Below are positions 7,694 through 15,979 of a stretch of 64,000 bases of DNA, in pieces. The stretch spans positions 28,029 to 92,028 of the forward strand of contig JAFAFA010000146.1 in assembly GCA_023423695.1 (NCBI GenBank), read 5' to 3'. The notes below the pieces were generated by a model that made no database searches, was not told where the DNA came from, and was given only the letters and a program-made list of their open reading frames with translations. Position 1 is the first letter of the stretch, and each line of letters begins with the position of its first letter. A program made the position numbers and the translations under genes. This stretch comes from Pseudomonadota bacterium. GTDB lineage: Bacteria; Pseudomonadota; Alphaproteobacteria; Azospirillales; Azospirillaceae.

Positions 7694-8485
7694 ATGGCCT
7701 TCCCCCACCACGAAATCCCGCTCTTCGAGAGCGCGCATCTCGACGGCGTCATGGCCAACTTGCTTCCGCCCCCTCGCATCAGCGGAACCACCGGCCCCTT
7801 GTTCCGGGAGTCCAGCCGCCGCGAACCGATGCTCGCGACGCCGAATCCTGTCCCCAAACGCCTCGCCGTCGCGGTCGATGTCGCCGCGACAGTCCACGAG
7901 GCCATGCATGTCCTCCCGTGGTACGACGGTCGCCTGGACGTCTGCATCCTCATCAGTCACGCCGTCGCCTGCTTCCTCCGCCGGGTCGGCTTCGAGGCCG
8001 AGATCGTCCTTGGTGTCCTGAACGTTGTCGGTTGGCACCGTTGCAATGGCGACTGGAAACCGGTGAAGCACCTCACGCTCGGCGAGCCGACTCCGAAGAA
8101 GATCGGCCTCCATGTCTTCGTGCGCGTCCGCCACGATGGGCGGTCCTACATCCTCGACGCCTCCCTGGCCCAGGCTGAACGCCCAGAGTGGCGGGGGACG
8201 CCCCATGCGGTCCTCGCCGAAATCGCCCCCGAGGAGGTCTACGGGTTCGACCATCTGGACCGGCACTTGGCCGCCGGTGCCGAGCCTCTTGTCGGGTTCC
8301 GCATCTTCCTTCCTGACCGCCCCGACTCCTACTCCCGGTTCGCCTGGTACGAGCGCGTCCGCAAACACGGCCGCGCGCTGAAGGCGGTGTCCACGGCACC
8401 GGACGCCCGGTTGTCCCGCTGGAAGCCGGTCGCGGCCCGCCTCGTGGAGACGTGGAAGGCCCACATGGGCGCCGCATCCGCCTGA
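7694..8485 (+). CDS. transglutaminase-like or cysteine-peptidase-fold protein, 263 aa
   Basis: A GAAGGAG site lies 7 nt before the ATG. The middle of the protein (residues about 75-160) reads DVCILISHAVACFLRRVGF, then EAEIVLGVLN, then GLHVFVRVRHDGRSYILDAS. This order (Cys at the start of a helix, an xRxxGFxAxxVxG strand, a His-containing strand before a DGRSYxLD strand) is that of the transglutaminase/papain-like core, with Cys, His and Asp as presumptive catalytic residues. In a classic case the Cys opens the helix and the His sits in HxWxEV; here the His context is HVFVRV. The substrate cannot be read from the sequence. The gene closes the run of genes from 6656 to 8485. Confidence 0.55.
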   Translation: MAFPHHEIPLFESAHLDGVMANLLPPPRISGTTGPLFRESSRREPMLATPNPVPKRLAVAVDVAATVHEAMHVLPWYDGRLDVCILISHAVACFLRRVGFEAEIVLGVLNVVGWHRCNGDWKPVKHLTLGEPTPKKIGLHVFVRVRHDGRSYILDASLAQAERPEWRGTPHAVLAEIAPEEVYGFDHLDRHLAAGAEPLVGFRIFLPDRPDSYSRFAWYERVRKHGRALKAVSTAPDARLSRWKPVAARLVETWKAHMGAASA

Positions 8486-8540
8486 TCCTGGCGCTCCCAC
8501 GGGATCCCCACAGCCCCCCCCGACAAGGAGAGAATGGCAT

Positions 8541-8804
8541 ATGCCAACGCCGCCCGACCACGCGCCCTACGTCCGCGTCCACACCATGCTGTCCGAGGCG
8601 TTGGAGCTCGGCCACTGCGTCGCCGACCTGCTGCCCCTCGTCGACCTGCGCGACGCCGCATGGCACCGGTGGATCACGTCCCGCCACCTGGTCGACCGCC
8701 CGTAGACCGCCGCCCTCCACGACGCCTACCAAGCCGGACTCGACCGCTTCGAGGAGATCGTCGTCCGATTCTCGCCCACCGCCAACACCTCCGCCGGAGA
8801 CTGA
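8541..8804 (+). pseudogene. small protein gene interrupted by an in-frame TAG, 87 codons
   Basis: A good AAGGAG site precedes the ATG at 8541. The frame encodes MPTPPDHAPYVRVHTML... to HLVDRP, then TAG at 8703-8705, then continues without frameshift as TAALHDAYQAGLDRFEEIVV to a TGA at 8802-8804. The second half has the same coding character as the first and resembles the C-terminus of the next gene (ADSFIMGLHQAREAI), so the TAG looks like a single nonsense change (CAG to TAG would suffice) or a readthrough site. The TGA is 5 bp before the next ATG. Whether a full-length product is made is unknown. Confidence 0.55.
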
Positions 8805-8809
8805 GCGCC

Positions 8810-9034
8810 ATGAACATCGTCACCCACCCGGCCATGGCCTCCCTCGCCCGCGAAGCCTGGAGCCTGGGTCGCCACTGCGCCCATCTCGACGAGGCCGGGC
8901 GCGCCCACGCCCTGGCGCGCCTCCTGATCGGGCGCCGCGTGACCAGCCGCGGCCCGCTGTGGGAGCTCGCTGCCGACAGCTTCATCATGGGCCTCCACCA
9001 GGCGCGAGAGGCCATCGTCGACGACGCGGCCTGA
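8810..9034 (+). CDS. hypothetical small helical protein, 74 aa
   Basis: The protein begins MNIVTHPAMASLAREAW and ends ADSFIMGLHQAREAIVDDAA. It is mainly helical and without motifs. It follows the interrupted gene by 5 bp and shares with it the pattern of a small helical protein ending in a hxxAxxxGLxxxxExI helix, so the two may be related. A strong terminator follows at 9047, closing the cluster that began at 4784. Confidence 0.55.
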   Translation: MNIVTHPAMASLAREAWSLGRHCAHLDEAGRAHALARLLIGRRVTSRGPLWELAADSFIMGLHQAREAIVDDAA

Positions 9035-9046
9035 CGCCGGACGCTG

Positions 9047-9080
9047 AGACGGCTCCGAGGCGATGCCTGGAGCCGTCTTG
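9047..9080 (+). terminator. terminator of the 6.6-9.0 kb gene run
   Basis: AGACGGCTCC (9047-9056) pairs with GGAGCCGTCT (9069-9078), followed by TGTCCTTG. It sits 12 bp after the last gene of the cluster. Confidence 0.7.
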
Positions 9081-9147
9081 TCCTTGCGCTCGAAGCGGTC
9101 CCGTCCTTCCTACGGACGGACGGCTCACGCCTTGCGGCGACGTGGCC

Positions 9148-9774
9148 TTACGACCGGCTCCGTCGTCCCGGACCCGGCACCTCGCCCCATACGCGCTCGC
9201 GGAACACGTCCAGGTGGCAGAAGCTCCCTGCGTAGAACCCGCGCCCCAGCTTCCGGTCCTCGGCGACCGCGCAGACCGCCCGGGCCATGAAGACCCACGC
9301 CATCTCGTCGCAAGCCAGATCTGCTGCTTTGCCCTCACAATGCTGGCTCTCGTGCGCCCCGCCCACGGCCCTGTTGGTCTTCGCCGTCCGGAACCCCGAG
9401 ATCAGGCGCAGTGAGCGCCCGCCGATCCTCTGCTGCACGTCGGCGATGGCGCGGATCAATTGCGGGTCCATGTCGTGCGCAACGTCTTGCCTCCAGTCCC
9501 GGAAGAACCGGGCGATCTCCTTCACGGCATCCGGCGCCTCCAAGTCGGCCACCGGCACCGACAGGCTCTCGCCGGTGTGGCCGCATGTCATCGCCAGCGT
9601 CGGCGTCGGCTGGACGATCGCCGGTGCCTGCACCGCCGCCTCGACCGACGGGACCAGCGGCTTGCGCCCCGGCACGACCGCCAGCGCCGGTCCGGCGGCG
9701 CACACGATCCCCACCCCGAATAGGCCGGACATGAACAACCGGCGGCGAAGCACCGTCCTCTCGTCGCAAATCAT
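9148..9774 (-). CDS. secreted zinc peptidase of the M15 / YcbK (DUF882) type, 208 aa
   Basis: The N-terminus MICDERTVLRRRLFMSGLFG followed by VGIVCAAGPALAV is an export signal with a run of arginines before the hydrophobic segment, possibly Tat-type. The C-terminal domain has the peptidase M15_3 pattern: SGFRTAKTNRAVGGAHESQH, then CEGKAADLACD and later GSFCHLDVFRERVW. His and Asp of H-x(n)-D plus the late His would bind zinc. Such enzymes cut peptide cross-links of peptidoglycan or are inactive homologues. The ATG at 9774 is preceded by GGGGAGG; a GTG three codons earlier is less likely. It stands alone in front of the repeat cluster. Confidence 0.8.
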   Translation of the reverse strand: MICDERTVLRRRLFMSGLFGVGIVCAAGPALAVVPGRKPLVPSVEAAVQAPAIVQPTPTLAMTCGHTGESLSVPVADLEAPDAVKEIARFFRDWRQDVAHDMDPQLIRAIADVQQRIGGRSLRLISGFRTAKTNRAVGGAHESQHCEGKAADLACDEMAWVFMARAVCAVAEDRKLGRGFYAGSFCHLDVFRERVWGEVPGPGRRSRS

Positions 9775-9898
9775 GGTGATCACCTCCCCACTAAGGGGCA
9801 GGTGTCCGGCCTAGGCGTGTGACTCAACCACCTTCAAGGCACAAAAAAACGCTTGCAACGACAGACCTTTGCAAGATAGGCGCGTAGTCGTCGGAGAC

Positions 9899-10218
9899 GG
9901 TAGGTTTGCAGTGCGGGAATCCTTGCCTGCGCGTGCGCGGCGCCAGCACGGTTGCCGGAACGGTAGGTTTCCGGCGCGGAGCCGTTGGAGACAGTAGGTT
10001 TCCAGTGCGGGACGACTGTCTGGCCCGCACCGGAAACCTACCGCTGTGCCGGGATAACGCTGGGCCGCCTTGCTTCGGGCGGGGCGCCATCTCTATCCGC
10101 ACCGCCGACCTACCGGGTCACCGCGTCCAGCATCCCCCATCGGAAACGGGACGGTAGGTCTGCGGTGCGTGGAAGCTGTATGGCCCGCACCAGATACCTA
10201 CCGTCCCGTTTCCGATGG
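9899..10218. repeat. cluster of seven GGTAGGTTTCCGGTGCGG-type repeats
   Basis: Forward copies lie at about 9899, 9962, 9993 and 10153; inverted copies at about 10024, 10097 and 10184. The consensus is GGTAGGTTTCCGGTGCGG with one to three changes per copy. Two pairs (9993/10024 and 10153/10184) are head to head with 13-14 nt between them, and the last pair lies inside a longer inverted repeat (10138-10169 with 10186-10218). Related copies occur at 63113 and 63983. They could be initiator or partition-protein sites of a second replicon, or REP-like dispersed elements. No gene is visible in the ~315 bp that follow (10220-10534). Confidence 0.7.
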
Positions 10219-10471
10219 TCATGTGCTTGCCGAAGTGGTGCATCGACAATCTCATAAGACGCGAAGGGAGCGGCCAGTTGGCCACTTTGCGACCGAAGCC
10301 GCACCGCCAAACACCGTCGGCGTCGTCAGTAGGGACATGCTCGGCGACCTGTCGCCCATCGAGCGTGTCTAGGACGAGCAGACTGGCCTGCTGGCCAAGC
10401 CCGGGGTCACCTCCGCCCGCGTCCACGAGTGCGTCGAGGCGCCGTTGCGCCCAGCTCGTCGAGCTTTCAAT

Positions 10472-11818
10472 TCAATGGATACCTCCGACAGCGAGTGCTA
10501 CCCTCCCGCGCGCTTCATGTTCTCGGAGAAGTCGATGTCGTTCACTAGGTTCGCTGGTGGTTTCGCAGCGATTACCCTGTGTTGGTTCCTGTCGGCTTCG
10601 CCTGTTGTCGCAGCGGGACAATCGAACCAGAAGGCCCAGGCGCAGGAACTCCGGGCGATGGAGGCGTTTTCGACCGGCAAGCCATTGACCGCTGAGGACC
10701 GGCGCGTGCTGGCGCGCTCCTGGCTGGCGTCCATCCGCAAGCTCAACAACGCCGTCCCCACCCTTTCCCCGAGCGAGTCCGCCTGGCTCAAGCGCGAGAT
10801 CGGGGACGAGATCGCCCGCAACGGCGGCCGCTTCACCGAGCGGTCGTTGGCGGCCCTGGACAGCGCCGAGAACCAGACCGCGCTGGCCGGGCGGTTCGTG
10901 GCTGACGCCACCGCCCACCTCGACCGCCTCTCCGTCGGGGGTCTTCCGGAGCGGGAGGAGGCTCTGCTGTGGGCCGCTCTGGCTTCGACCTTCCTGGACC
11001 GCGCGGCCCAGGAGGCTGTCGAAGGACTGGTCAAGCGCGGGCGTGTCCCGGCCAGCGCCCGCCCCATGCCCGCGCCATACGTCGAGAACGTCGCAATGTG
11101 GGGCAAGGGCATCCTCGACCAGATGGTCATCCCCCACCTGCAAGGACGCTGATCCAGCCTCAACGCCGTTTCGGGCCTCATCCTGAAGGCGGGCGGCCTC
11201 GACGGCGCGGCGCCGGGCCTCCTCGCGCTCCCGCTCCGCCGCCCTCTCGCGGACGTGGCGCTCGCGAGCGGCGGCGTCCAGGCGCTGGCGCATCCGCGCC
11301 GTCTCCACCTTCAGAGCCATCGTCCTCACCTTCGCGGCGGCATCCCGGCGTTCGGCGATCTCCTCCTTGATGGCCTCGACGAAGTCCGGTGGCTCCGGCA
11401 GGCGTCGATAACGGAAGCGCGCCCACAGGCGCTGGCAGGCCAGCCCCAGCAGGTCCGCCGGGATCTCCTCGGCTACGGCGCGCGCATCCATCACAAGCAT
11501 CGCCGGGGCGGGAAGTTCGAACCCTCGCCGCTCGGCGAAGGCCGCGAGGAAGGCCACGACCCCGGAGGGGTCCGCGGGTACCCCCAACGCCTCCAGTTCC
11601 CGACGGGCGGCATCCACGCGCTCCGCCAGCGCCAGGAACATCTCCGGCCTGTGGGCGACATCAAGGTCAGCCAGCGAGCAGAGCGAGGGCAGCAAGTGCC
11701 TTGTCCCGGTTGGCAACGCGGGCGGCATGCAGGTCGTCAGCAGGGCCGGAAGCCCGGCGCTGTTGTTCGCGTTGGCCGGAGCGGGTGCGGGAACGGCGGT
11801 CGTCGTGGTCGTGAGCAT
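10472..11818 (-). CDS. hypothetical coiled-coil protein, open frame runs antisense into the next gene
   Basis: The first ~220 codons (11818 down to about 11155) look coding: MLTTTTTAVPAPAPANANN, an Ala-rich helical body (FLALAERVDAARRELEALGV) and a charged coiled coil (RERAAEREREEARRRAVEAA). After that the frame stays open but the translation is what one expects from the antisense of the signal-peptide gene at 10535, so the true end was probably lost by a small indel near 11155. Its start overlaps the last 150 bp of the upstream HTH gene, whose stop is at 11667. A role connected with replication is suggested only by position. The exact coordinates of the functional product are uncertain. Confidence 0.4.
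   Translation of the reverse strand: MLTTTTTAVPAPAPANANNSAGLPALLTTCMPPALPTGTRHLLPSLCSLADLDVAHRPEMFLALAERVDAARRELEALGVPADPSGVVAFLAAFAERRGFELPAPAMLVMDARAVAEEIPADLLGLACQRLWARFRYRRLPEPPDFVEAIKEEIAERRDAAAKVRTMALKVETARMRQRLDAAARERHVRERAAEREREEARRRAVEAARLQDEARNGVEAGSASLQVGDDHLVEDALAPHCDVLDVWRGHGAGAGRDTPALDQSFDSLLGRAVQEGRSQSGPQQSLLPLRKTPDGEAVEVGGGVSHEPPGQRGLVLGAVQGRQRPLGEAAAVAGDLVPDLALEPGGLARGKGGDGVVELADGRQPGARQHAPVLSGQWLAGRKRLHRPEFLRLGLLVRLSRCDNRRSRQEPTQGNRCETTSEPSERHRLLREHEARGRVALAVGGIH
10535..11152 (+). CDS. exported hypothetical protein, 205 aa
   Basis: The ATG at 10535 follows GGAGAA by 7 nt and opens with MSFTRFAGGFAAITLCWFL then SASPVVAAGQ, a clear signal peptide with cleavage near VVAA. The mature part is helical and charged (ELRAMEAFSTGKPLTAEDRR, WLASIRKLNNAVPTLSPSES) with no Cys and no recognisable motif. 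It faces the replication genes head to tail and overlaps antisense with an open frame that extends from the gene at 11818. The signal peptide and codon pattern favour this strand as the real gene in the overlap. Confidence 0.65.
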   Translation: MSFTRFAGGFAAITLCWFLSASPVVAAGQSNQKAQAQELRAMEAFSTGKPLTAEDRRVLARSWLASIRKLNNAVPTLSPSESAWLKREIGDEIARNGGRFTERSLAALDSAENQTALAGRFVADATAHLDRLSVGGLPEREEALLWAALASTFLDRAAQEAVEGLVKRGRVPASARPMPAPYVENVAMWGKGILDQMVIPHLQGR

Positions 11819-12518
11819 GGCGGACGGCCCTCTCGGTCAGGGTCCAACGGCGGAAGACGGCGGAGGCTGCGGCGAGCGGCAGACGGCCGCCGTGGCGGGC
11901 GATCAGCTTCTCGCCGAGCAGCAGCAGGTCGGCGGGGGTCAGGTCGGGACGCTTGGCCGTGGCGAAGGCGACGTCCTCCGCCGTCGGCACCCACCCGGTG
12001 CCGAGCATCCCGGCGTCGGCCTGCTGCTGCTGGGCCTGTTCCAGATTCCCGATCTCATCGCCCTCGCTCTCCGGCGCGTCTGCGCCAGCAAAGAGTGATT
12101 CCAGATTGTGGGATTGTTCCTGTTTGTGATTCCGGATCGAACAGGGGGTGTCGCCGGTGGAGTCACGCTCCGGGATGGCGCCGACGACCGCCAGGTCCAT
12201 CAGCGGCAGCCGGTAGACGCACGAGGTCTCGCCGCCCTTGGCAAGGCGACGGCGGGCCTTCTCCACGGCCTTTTGGCCGCCCAGGTCGGCGTCGGACAGC
12301 GCCGCCAGCCGACGGTTCACCCACGGGCGTTCGCGCCCACACTCGCGGGCGAGTGTGGATTGGGATGGGTGCGCCGCGCCGCCTTCGTCGGCGTGGCTTG
12401 CGAGGATGGCGAGCAGACCGAGGTCCGCGGCGTCCATGCCTTGCGCCCGGGCGGCCTCGACCATGCCCAGCAAAGCTAGGGCACGACCGATCCGTCCACG
12501 CAGCCTCTTATCCTGCAT
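11667..12518 (-). CDS. helix-turn-helix protein next to repA, 283 aa
   Basis: The product starts MQDKRLRGRIGRALALLGMV after an AGAAGG site. Residues about 30-80 (LGLLAILASHADEGGAAHPS, QSTLARECGRERPWVNRRLA) form a winged-helix/HTH of the type seen in plasmid replication and GntR-like proteins: helix, 'STLA' turn, then recognition helix. The C-terminal half contains WVPTAEDVAFATAKRPDLTP and basic tails, a pattern common in proteins encoded beside RepA in alphaproteobacterial plasmids. It lies about 220 bp downstream of repA on the same strand. It probably binds DNA in replication or copy control, but this is inference. Confidence 0.6.
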   Translation of the reverse strand: MQDKRLRGRIGRALALLGMVEAARAQGMDAADLGLLAILASHADEGGAAHPSQSTLARECGRERPWVNRRLAALSDADLGGQKAVEKARRRLAKGGETSCVYRLPLMDLAVVGAIPERDSTGDTPCSIRNHKQEQSHNLESLFAGADAPESEGDEIGNLEQAQQQQADAGMLGTGWVPTAEDVAFATAKRPDLTPADLLLLGEKLIARHGGRLPLAAASAVFRRWTLTERAVRHAHDHDDRRSRTRSGQREQQRRASGPADDLHAARVANRDKALAALALLAG

Positions 12519-12729
12519 GTCCTTCTCCTTCAGCGGTATCGCCGACGGAAGGCAAAGCGAGGGCGTTCAAGGAAACATTCCCTGTTGATGCCCGGGTCGC
12601 TTTCTGGCAGGGTCTGTTTGTTCAGGACAGACCAAGTCAGTCGCTCCGGCGGCTGCGTCTCAGGCCCGGGTTCCAGCCCGGGCCTTCGGCGTTTCTACGG
12701 GTGCTACATCGCCAGCATCCTCATCTCTC

Positions 12730-12745
12730 CCTTACCGATTCAGCG
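12730..12745. repeat. single RepA iteron over the repA stop codon
   Basis: The sequence ccttaccgattcagcg is an inverted copy of the iteron found upstream of repA. It covers the repA stop codon (12740-12742). Confidence 0.7.
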
Positions 12746-13738
12746 TGCCGATCCGTCCGGCAGGAGGACCTGCACGGAAGGACTGTCGCCCGGCAGGAGC
12801 CGAGAGGGACGCAGAACGACACCGTCCGGCCCCCAAGCGAAGTCCGCTGCCGGACAGGCGGCGCGGACCTCCTCGAGGGCCGGGGTGAGTATCTTCTTCC
12901 GCAGGGCGGGCAGATTTCCCATGTAGAGCTTCGGCGCGAACTGCCGATGCAGCGCGGACCACGGAAGCTCCACGGTCCCGTCGAGGCCGGGCAGCGTGTA
13001 GGCCAGCCACAGGTAGATGTCGAGCGCCCAGGAAGAGCTTTTGAGCGCAGCGATCACCTCCTCGGCGAGTTCCACCTTGTTCGTCATCAGGTGGGCGTAG
13101 AACTGCTCGGACAGCGTGATCTGCTTGACCCAGGTGTACCGGCGAGCCTTCTTGCGGGTGCCCTTGTCGTCCGAGTCCGGATCGAACAGCGACAGTTGGC
13201 CGTCTTCCGGACCGTCCTGGAAGAGATCCAGGCCGTCGGCCAGCGCGGCGTCGCGCACGCTAGACCCGTTTCCGCCCCGCTTGTCGATCAGAGTGAAGTT
13301 CGTCCGCCCGATCCGGACCGCTTGTTCCTGGACCGCCGCGATGACTCCGCGCTCGCCGCCGTTCACGTTCTCGTAGCCGAGGCGACGGATGAACGAGGTC
13401 ATATTGTCGCCCAGGCTCACCACGGGCGTCCTGTTGCGGATCGCCTGTGTCTGGAGGTGCATAAGGATGATGCGGGCCTTGGCGCCGTAGGGTAGCCCCG
13501 TGTAGACGGTGTTCCCGTCCGCATCGACGTCGATGGGCTTCGGCTGGAGGATCAGCTTGTAGCCGTCGCCGTCGACGACATGGTCGTCGCGAGCGTCCTT
13601 CGGCTTGGAGTGCGGCAGGGACACGACGCAGAATCCGGCGTGGAGCCACGCCCTACGGCTCCGCAGGGCCGGATTCGCCTTCCCGGCGTCCAACTCCCAC
13701 GTCCCCTGGGACGACACTAGGTCTCGTACCTCATCCAT
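12740..13738 (-). CDS. repA: plasmid replication initiator RepA (RepA_C type), 332 aa
   Basis: The protein shows the order of the RepA family: YTGLPYGAKARIILMHLQTQ, then a SLGDNMTSFIRRLGY helix, then WVKQITLSEQFYAHLM, then SSWALDIYLWLAYTLPGL and LPWSALHRQFAP. In the family these correspond to winged-helix modules that bind iterons and start replication. The ATG at 13738 (MDEVRDLVSSQG) is chosen because GGAGGAG lies 8 nt upstream; an in-frame start further up has no such site. Upstream lies an array of at least ten iterons (13823-14284), where RepA should bind both to initiate and to repress its own promoter. Length is typical for the family. Confidence 0.85.
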   Translation of the reverse strand: MDEVRDLVSSQGTWELDAGKANPALRSRRAWLHAGFCVVSLPHSKPKDARDDHVVDGDGYKLILQPKPIDVDADGNTVYTGLPYGAKARIILMHLQTQAIRNRTPVVSLGDNMTSFIRRLGYENVNGGERGVIAAVQEQAVRIGRTNFTLIDKRGGNGSSVRDAALADGLDLFQDGPEDGQLSLFDPDSDDKGTRKKARRYTWVKQITLSEQFYAHLMTNKVELAEEVIAALKSSSWALDIYLWLAYTLPGLDGTVELPWSALHRQFAPKLYMGNLPALRKKILTPALEEVRAACPAADFAWGPDGVVLRPSRLLPGDSPSVQVLLPDGSAR

Positions 13739-13822
13739 GCCCACTCCTCCATATGACGGGGCCATGCTGTGCCCGATCAACGGGCGAGTGCAAGATGCGA
13801 GATCGGCCCGGGTCTTAGATTC

Positions 13823-14284
13823 TTCGCTGAATCGGTAAGGCTTCGCTGAATCGGTAAGGGAGCATTTTGCGGAGTCGAACGGGTGAGACTCCGTGGAGTC
13901 AGGCCGGTCCAGACCCGTTCGCGTGGCCTTACCGATTCAGCGAAGCGATGCCTGGCTATCCCTTACCGATTCAGCGTGATGGGATGGTCGGCGCCACCAG
14001 GCAGCGCGAATCGCATCGTCCGGGGGGCGACTCTGGCAAGCTCGATGGAGGAGCGCGCTGAATTGGTAAGAACCCGATGTGGGTGTGTCGAGGGAACGCC
14101 GAATTGGTAATCGCAGGCGGCGAGCGAGCACGGGTGGGAGCGTCGATCATTTCGGTGCCCTTACCGATTCAGCGTGACGAAATGTCCTTCGCTGAATCGG
14201 TAAGGGCGCTGGCCTCCGACGCTGAATCGGTAAGGGCGACGAGGTGTTCGTCTGCCCCGGTTTCATCTCGCTGAATCGGTAAGG
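13823..14284. repeat. iteron array of RepA, probable oriV
   Basis: Ten copies of TTCGCTGAATCGGTAAGG or its complement occur at about 13823, 13842, 13927 (inverted), 13961 (inverted), 14055, 14097, 14159 (inverted), 14188, 14219 and 14268. The copies at 14055 and 14097 are degenerate (AATTGGTAA). The core is GCTGAATCGGTAAGG. Both orientations occur, and the first two are direct tandem repeats of 19-bp period just upstream of repA. No AT-rich segment or DnaA box is evident inside the array. The array extends through a gene-free stretch to 14284. Confidence 0.85.
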
Positions 14285-14475
14285 AAGGTGCAGGAGGCAG
14301 GCGCACAACCTGAGCCCGGCGCAGTCGGGCATGGCTAGTCGCTGAGCGCCAGAAGGAGCTTCGGACGGTCAGCGTTGCTCCCTGCCGGGTTGCCGAGGAG
14401 ACCGACATGTGAAGACCTGGAATCCGCCGCCACCCGGGCTATAGTCGGCGGCCCGACAAGCCGAGGAGGCCCGAC

Positions 14476-14907
14476 ATGTCCTTCGACCCCCGCTTCCCGC
14501 CGAAGAACCGGCGGTCTGAGAGCCTCGACGTCCTCGTCCTGGAGATCCGGCACGCCGACGGCACACTGACCATGGATCCCAACGGCATGGCGAAGGCCGT
14601 GTTCACGGAGCCGGACAAGCTGCTCGACCTCAAGCCGCTGGACGGCGTCGCGAGCGTCCTCTCCGGGAGTCCGGCGGTCATCTTCCGCAGCATGGACCTG
14701 GAGATCTCGCTGGCCCCGGACGAGTGCCTCCGGCTGTGCGCCCACGCCCTGGAGCCGGACGAGTATTTCACTCTGCGGGACCGCTACGGCGAGTTCTACG
14801 AGATCCACGTGCCAGACTTTTTCGACGCAGAGACCGGGGAGGCCATGCAGCCACGCCCGGTCCCCGAGAGGGCGCAGCGGAAGCCTGGGGCGTCCGGGCG
14901 GGCGTGA
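14476..14907 (+). CDS. hypothetical protein, 143 aa
   Basis: GAGGAGG lies 8 nt upstream of the ATG. The product starts MSFDPRFPPKNRRSESLDVL and has an alternating beta/alpha composition with an acidic character (DEYFTLRDRYGEFYEIHVPD), ending in a basic disordered tail. No signal peptide, membrane segment or family motif is visible. It is monocistronic, reading away from the iteron array, and faces the secreted protein gene at 15001 tail to tail. Confidence 0.6.
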   Translation: MSFDPRFPPKNRRSESLDVLVLEIRHADGTLTMDPNGMAKAVFTEPDKLLDLKPLDGVASVLSGSPAVIFRSMDLEISLAPDECLRLCAHALEPDEYFTLRDRYGEFYEIHVPDFFDAETGEAMQPRPVPERAQRKPGASGRA

Positions 14908-15000
14908 CCACGCCCTCCAGCGCCTCCTCGGCCTCGGCCGCATTGCTCCGGGTAGAGGCCCGTCGGCGCCCCCTCGCTATGTGTAGCCTTCGGTTCGCCG

Positions 15001-15747
15001 TCAGCGGTCCTCGACAGGAAGCTCAACGGAGCAGCCCGCGCGGAGCTTCAGCATCCCTCGGGCAGTCTCCTCAACCTCGCCTTTGAAGACGAGCGGATTG
15101 CCGGTCCAGGCGAAGGCCACCGGGCTGTCGTGGGCCGTCGTCTCGGACATCACGCACTCGACGAAGCCGCCGCGGCTGATGCCTACGATCGAGTAGGCGT
15201 CGACGCCCGACAGCCGCTCGGCCCAGGCGAATGCCGCCACGTCGTGCCAAATCGTTCCCAGGGGAACGATTTGGGAGAGAGCAGCGCGCACCGCGCGCCC
15301 CTCCGGGACGCTCTCGGCGACGGGGGCCTCCGCCTCGACCCGGCAGTCTTCCAGCACCAGCCCGCCGTCCCAGGAGGCCATGCGGCCACCAACGCGGACC
15401 ATCCCGCCCGAGGAACGGGACGCTTGGGCCAGCACCGCCGCCTCGTGCGAAGACACCAGGCAGGACGCCCCTCCGCCGTCGCGGTGGGAGACCGACACCC
15501 GGGCCAGCGCGTTGTCGTCGCGCGCCGGGCCGATCTCGATGACGTAGCCCGCGAACTCGACGTGCTTGCCCCTGAAGTCTCGGTCGAAGGCGATGACGTT
15601 GCTCTCAGCCTGCTGCAGGCGCGGCGGGGCCTCGGCCACCTGCCGGAAGGCACCGATCTCGGCGGCGACCAGAGGAAGCGTTGGATCGGCCAGCGCCGGG
15701 GCGGCGGCGGTCGCGAGCAAGGCGGCGAGGACGGCGGTGCGGCGCAT
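15001..15747 (-). CDS. exported protein with OB-fold-like domain, 248 aa
   Basis: The start MRRTAVLAALLATAAAPALA at 15747 is a clean signal peptide with an AxA site. The following region AFDRDFRGKHVEFAGYVIEI ... GGMVRVGGRMASWDGGLVLEDCRVE has the strand pattern of an OB fold (as in bacterial tRNA_anti-like exported proteins). Cys pairs in the C-terminal part (FVECVMSET, RAGCSVELP) may form disulfides. The role is unknown, perhaps in the envelope. A similar OB-like module ends the exported protein at 56684, so two such proteins lie on the element. A perfect 28-bp palindrome lies inside the coding sequence. Confidence 0.6.
   Translation of the reverse strand: MRRTAVLAALLATAAAPALADPTLPLVAAEIGAFRQVAEAPPRLQQAESNVIAFDRDFRGKHVEFAGYVIEIGPARDDNALARVSVSHRDGGGASCLVSSHEAAVLAQASRSSGGMVRVGGRMASWDGGLVLEDCRVEAEAPVAESVPEGRAVRAALSQIVPLGTIWHDVAAFAWAERLSGVDAYSIVGISRGGFVECVMSETTAHDSPVAFAWTGNPLVFKGEVEETARGMLKLRAGCSVELPVEDR
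15247..15274. repeat. 28-bp perfect palindrome inside a coding sequence
   Basis: CCAAATCGTTCCC (15247-15259) and GGGAACGATTTGG (15262-15274) are perfect inverted arms with a 2-nt spacer. Its geometry equals that of the palindrome at 35819. Confidence 0.6.
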
Positions 15748-15979
15748 GGTCGAGACTCCAGGCCAAGTTCTACCCTGATCGGCAGATGCGCGCCGCCAAG
15801 CGTTCGACAACAAGAACTTGGCCGCCGCCGGAGATCGACGGTTTCTCAACGCCGTTGATCTCCGGCGCGCCGGGCGGAAGGAAACGGGCGGACGCCCGAA
15901 GCGCGCTGGAAAACGGGACGCCTCTGTTCACGCGCGTCGCCGACCCCAATCTGATCCTGGGTGAGCGGAGAGACCGGGT

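Noticed and set aside
9899..10218. CRISPR array
   Set aside because: The repeats are in mixed orientation with irregular distances of 10-60 bp and there are no cas genes.
13823..14284. CRISPR array
   Set aside because: The 18-bp units are in both orientations with variable gaps next to repA, so they are iterons.
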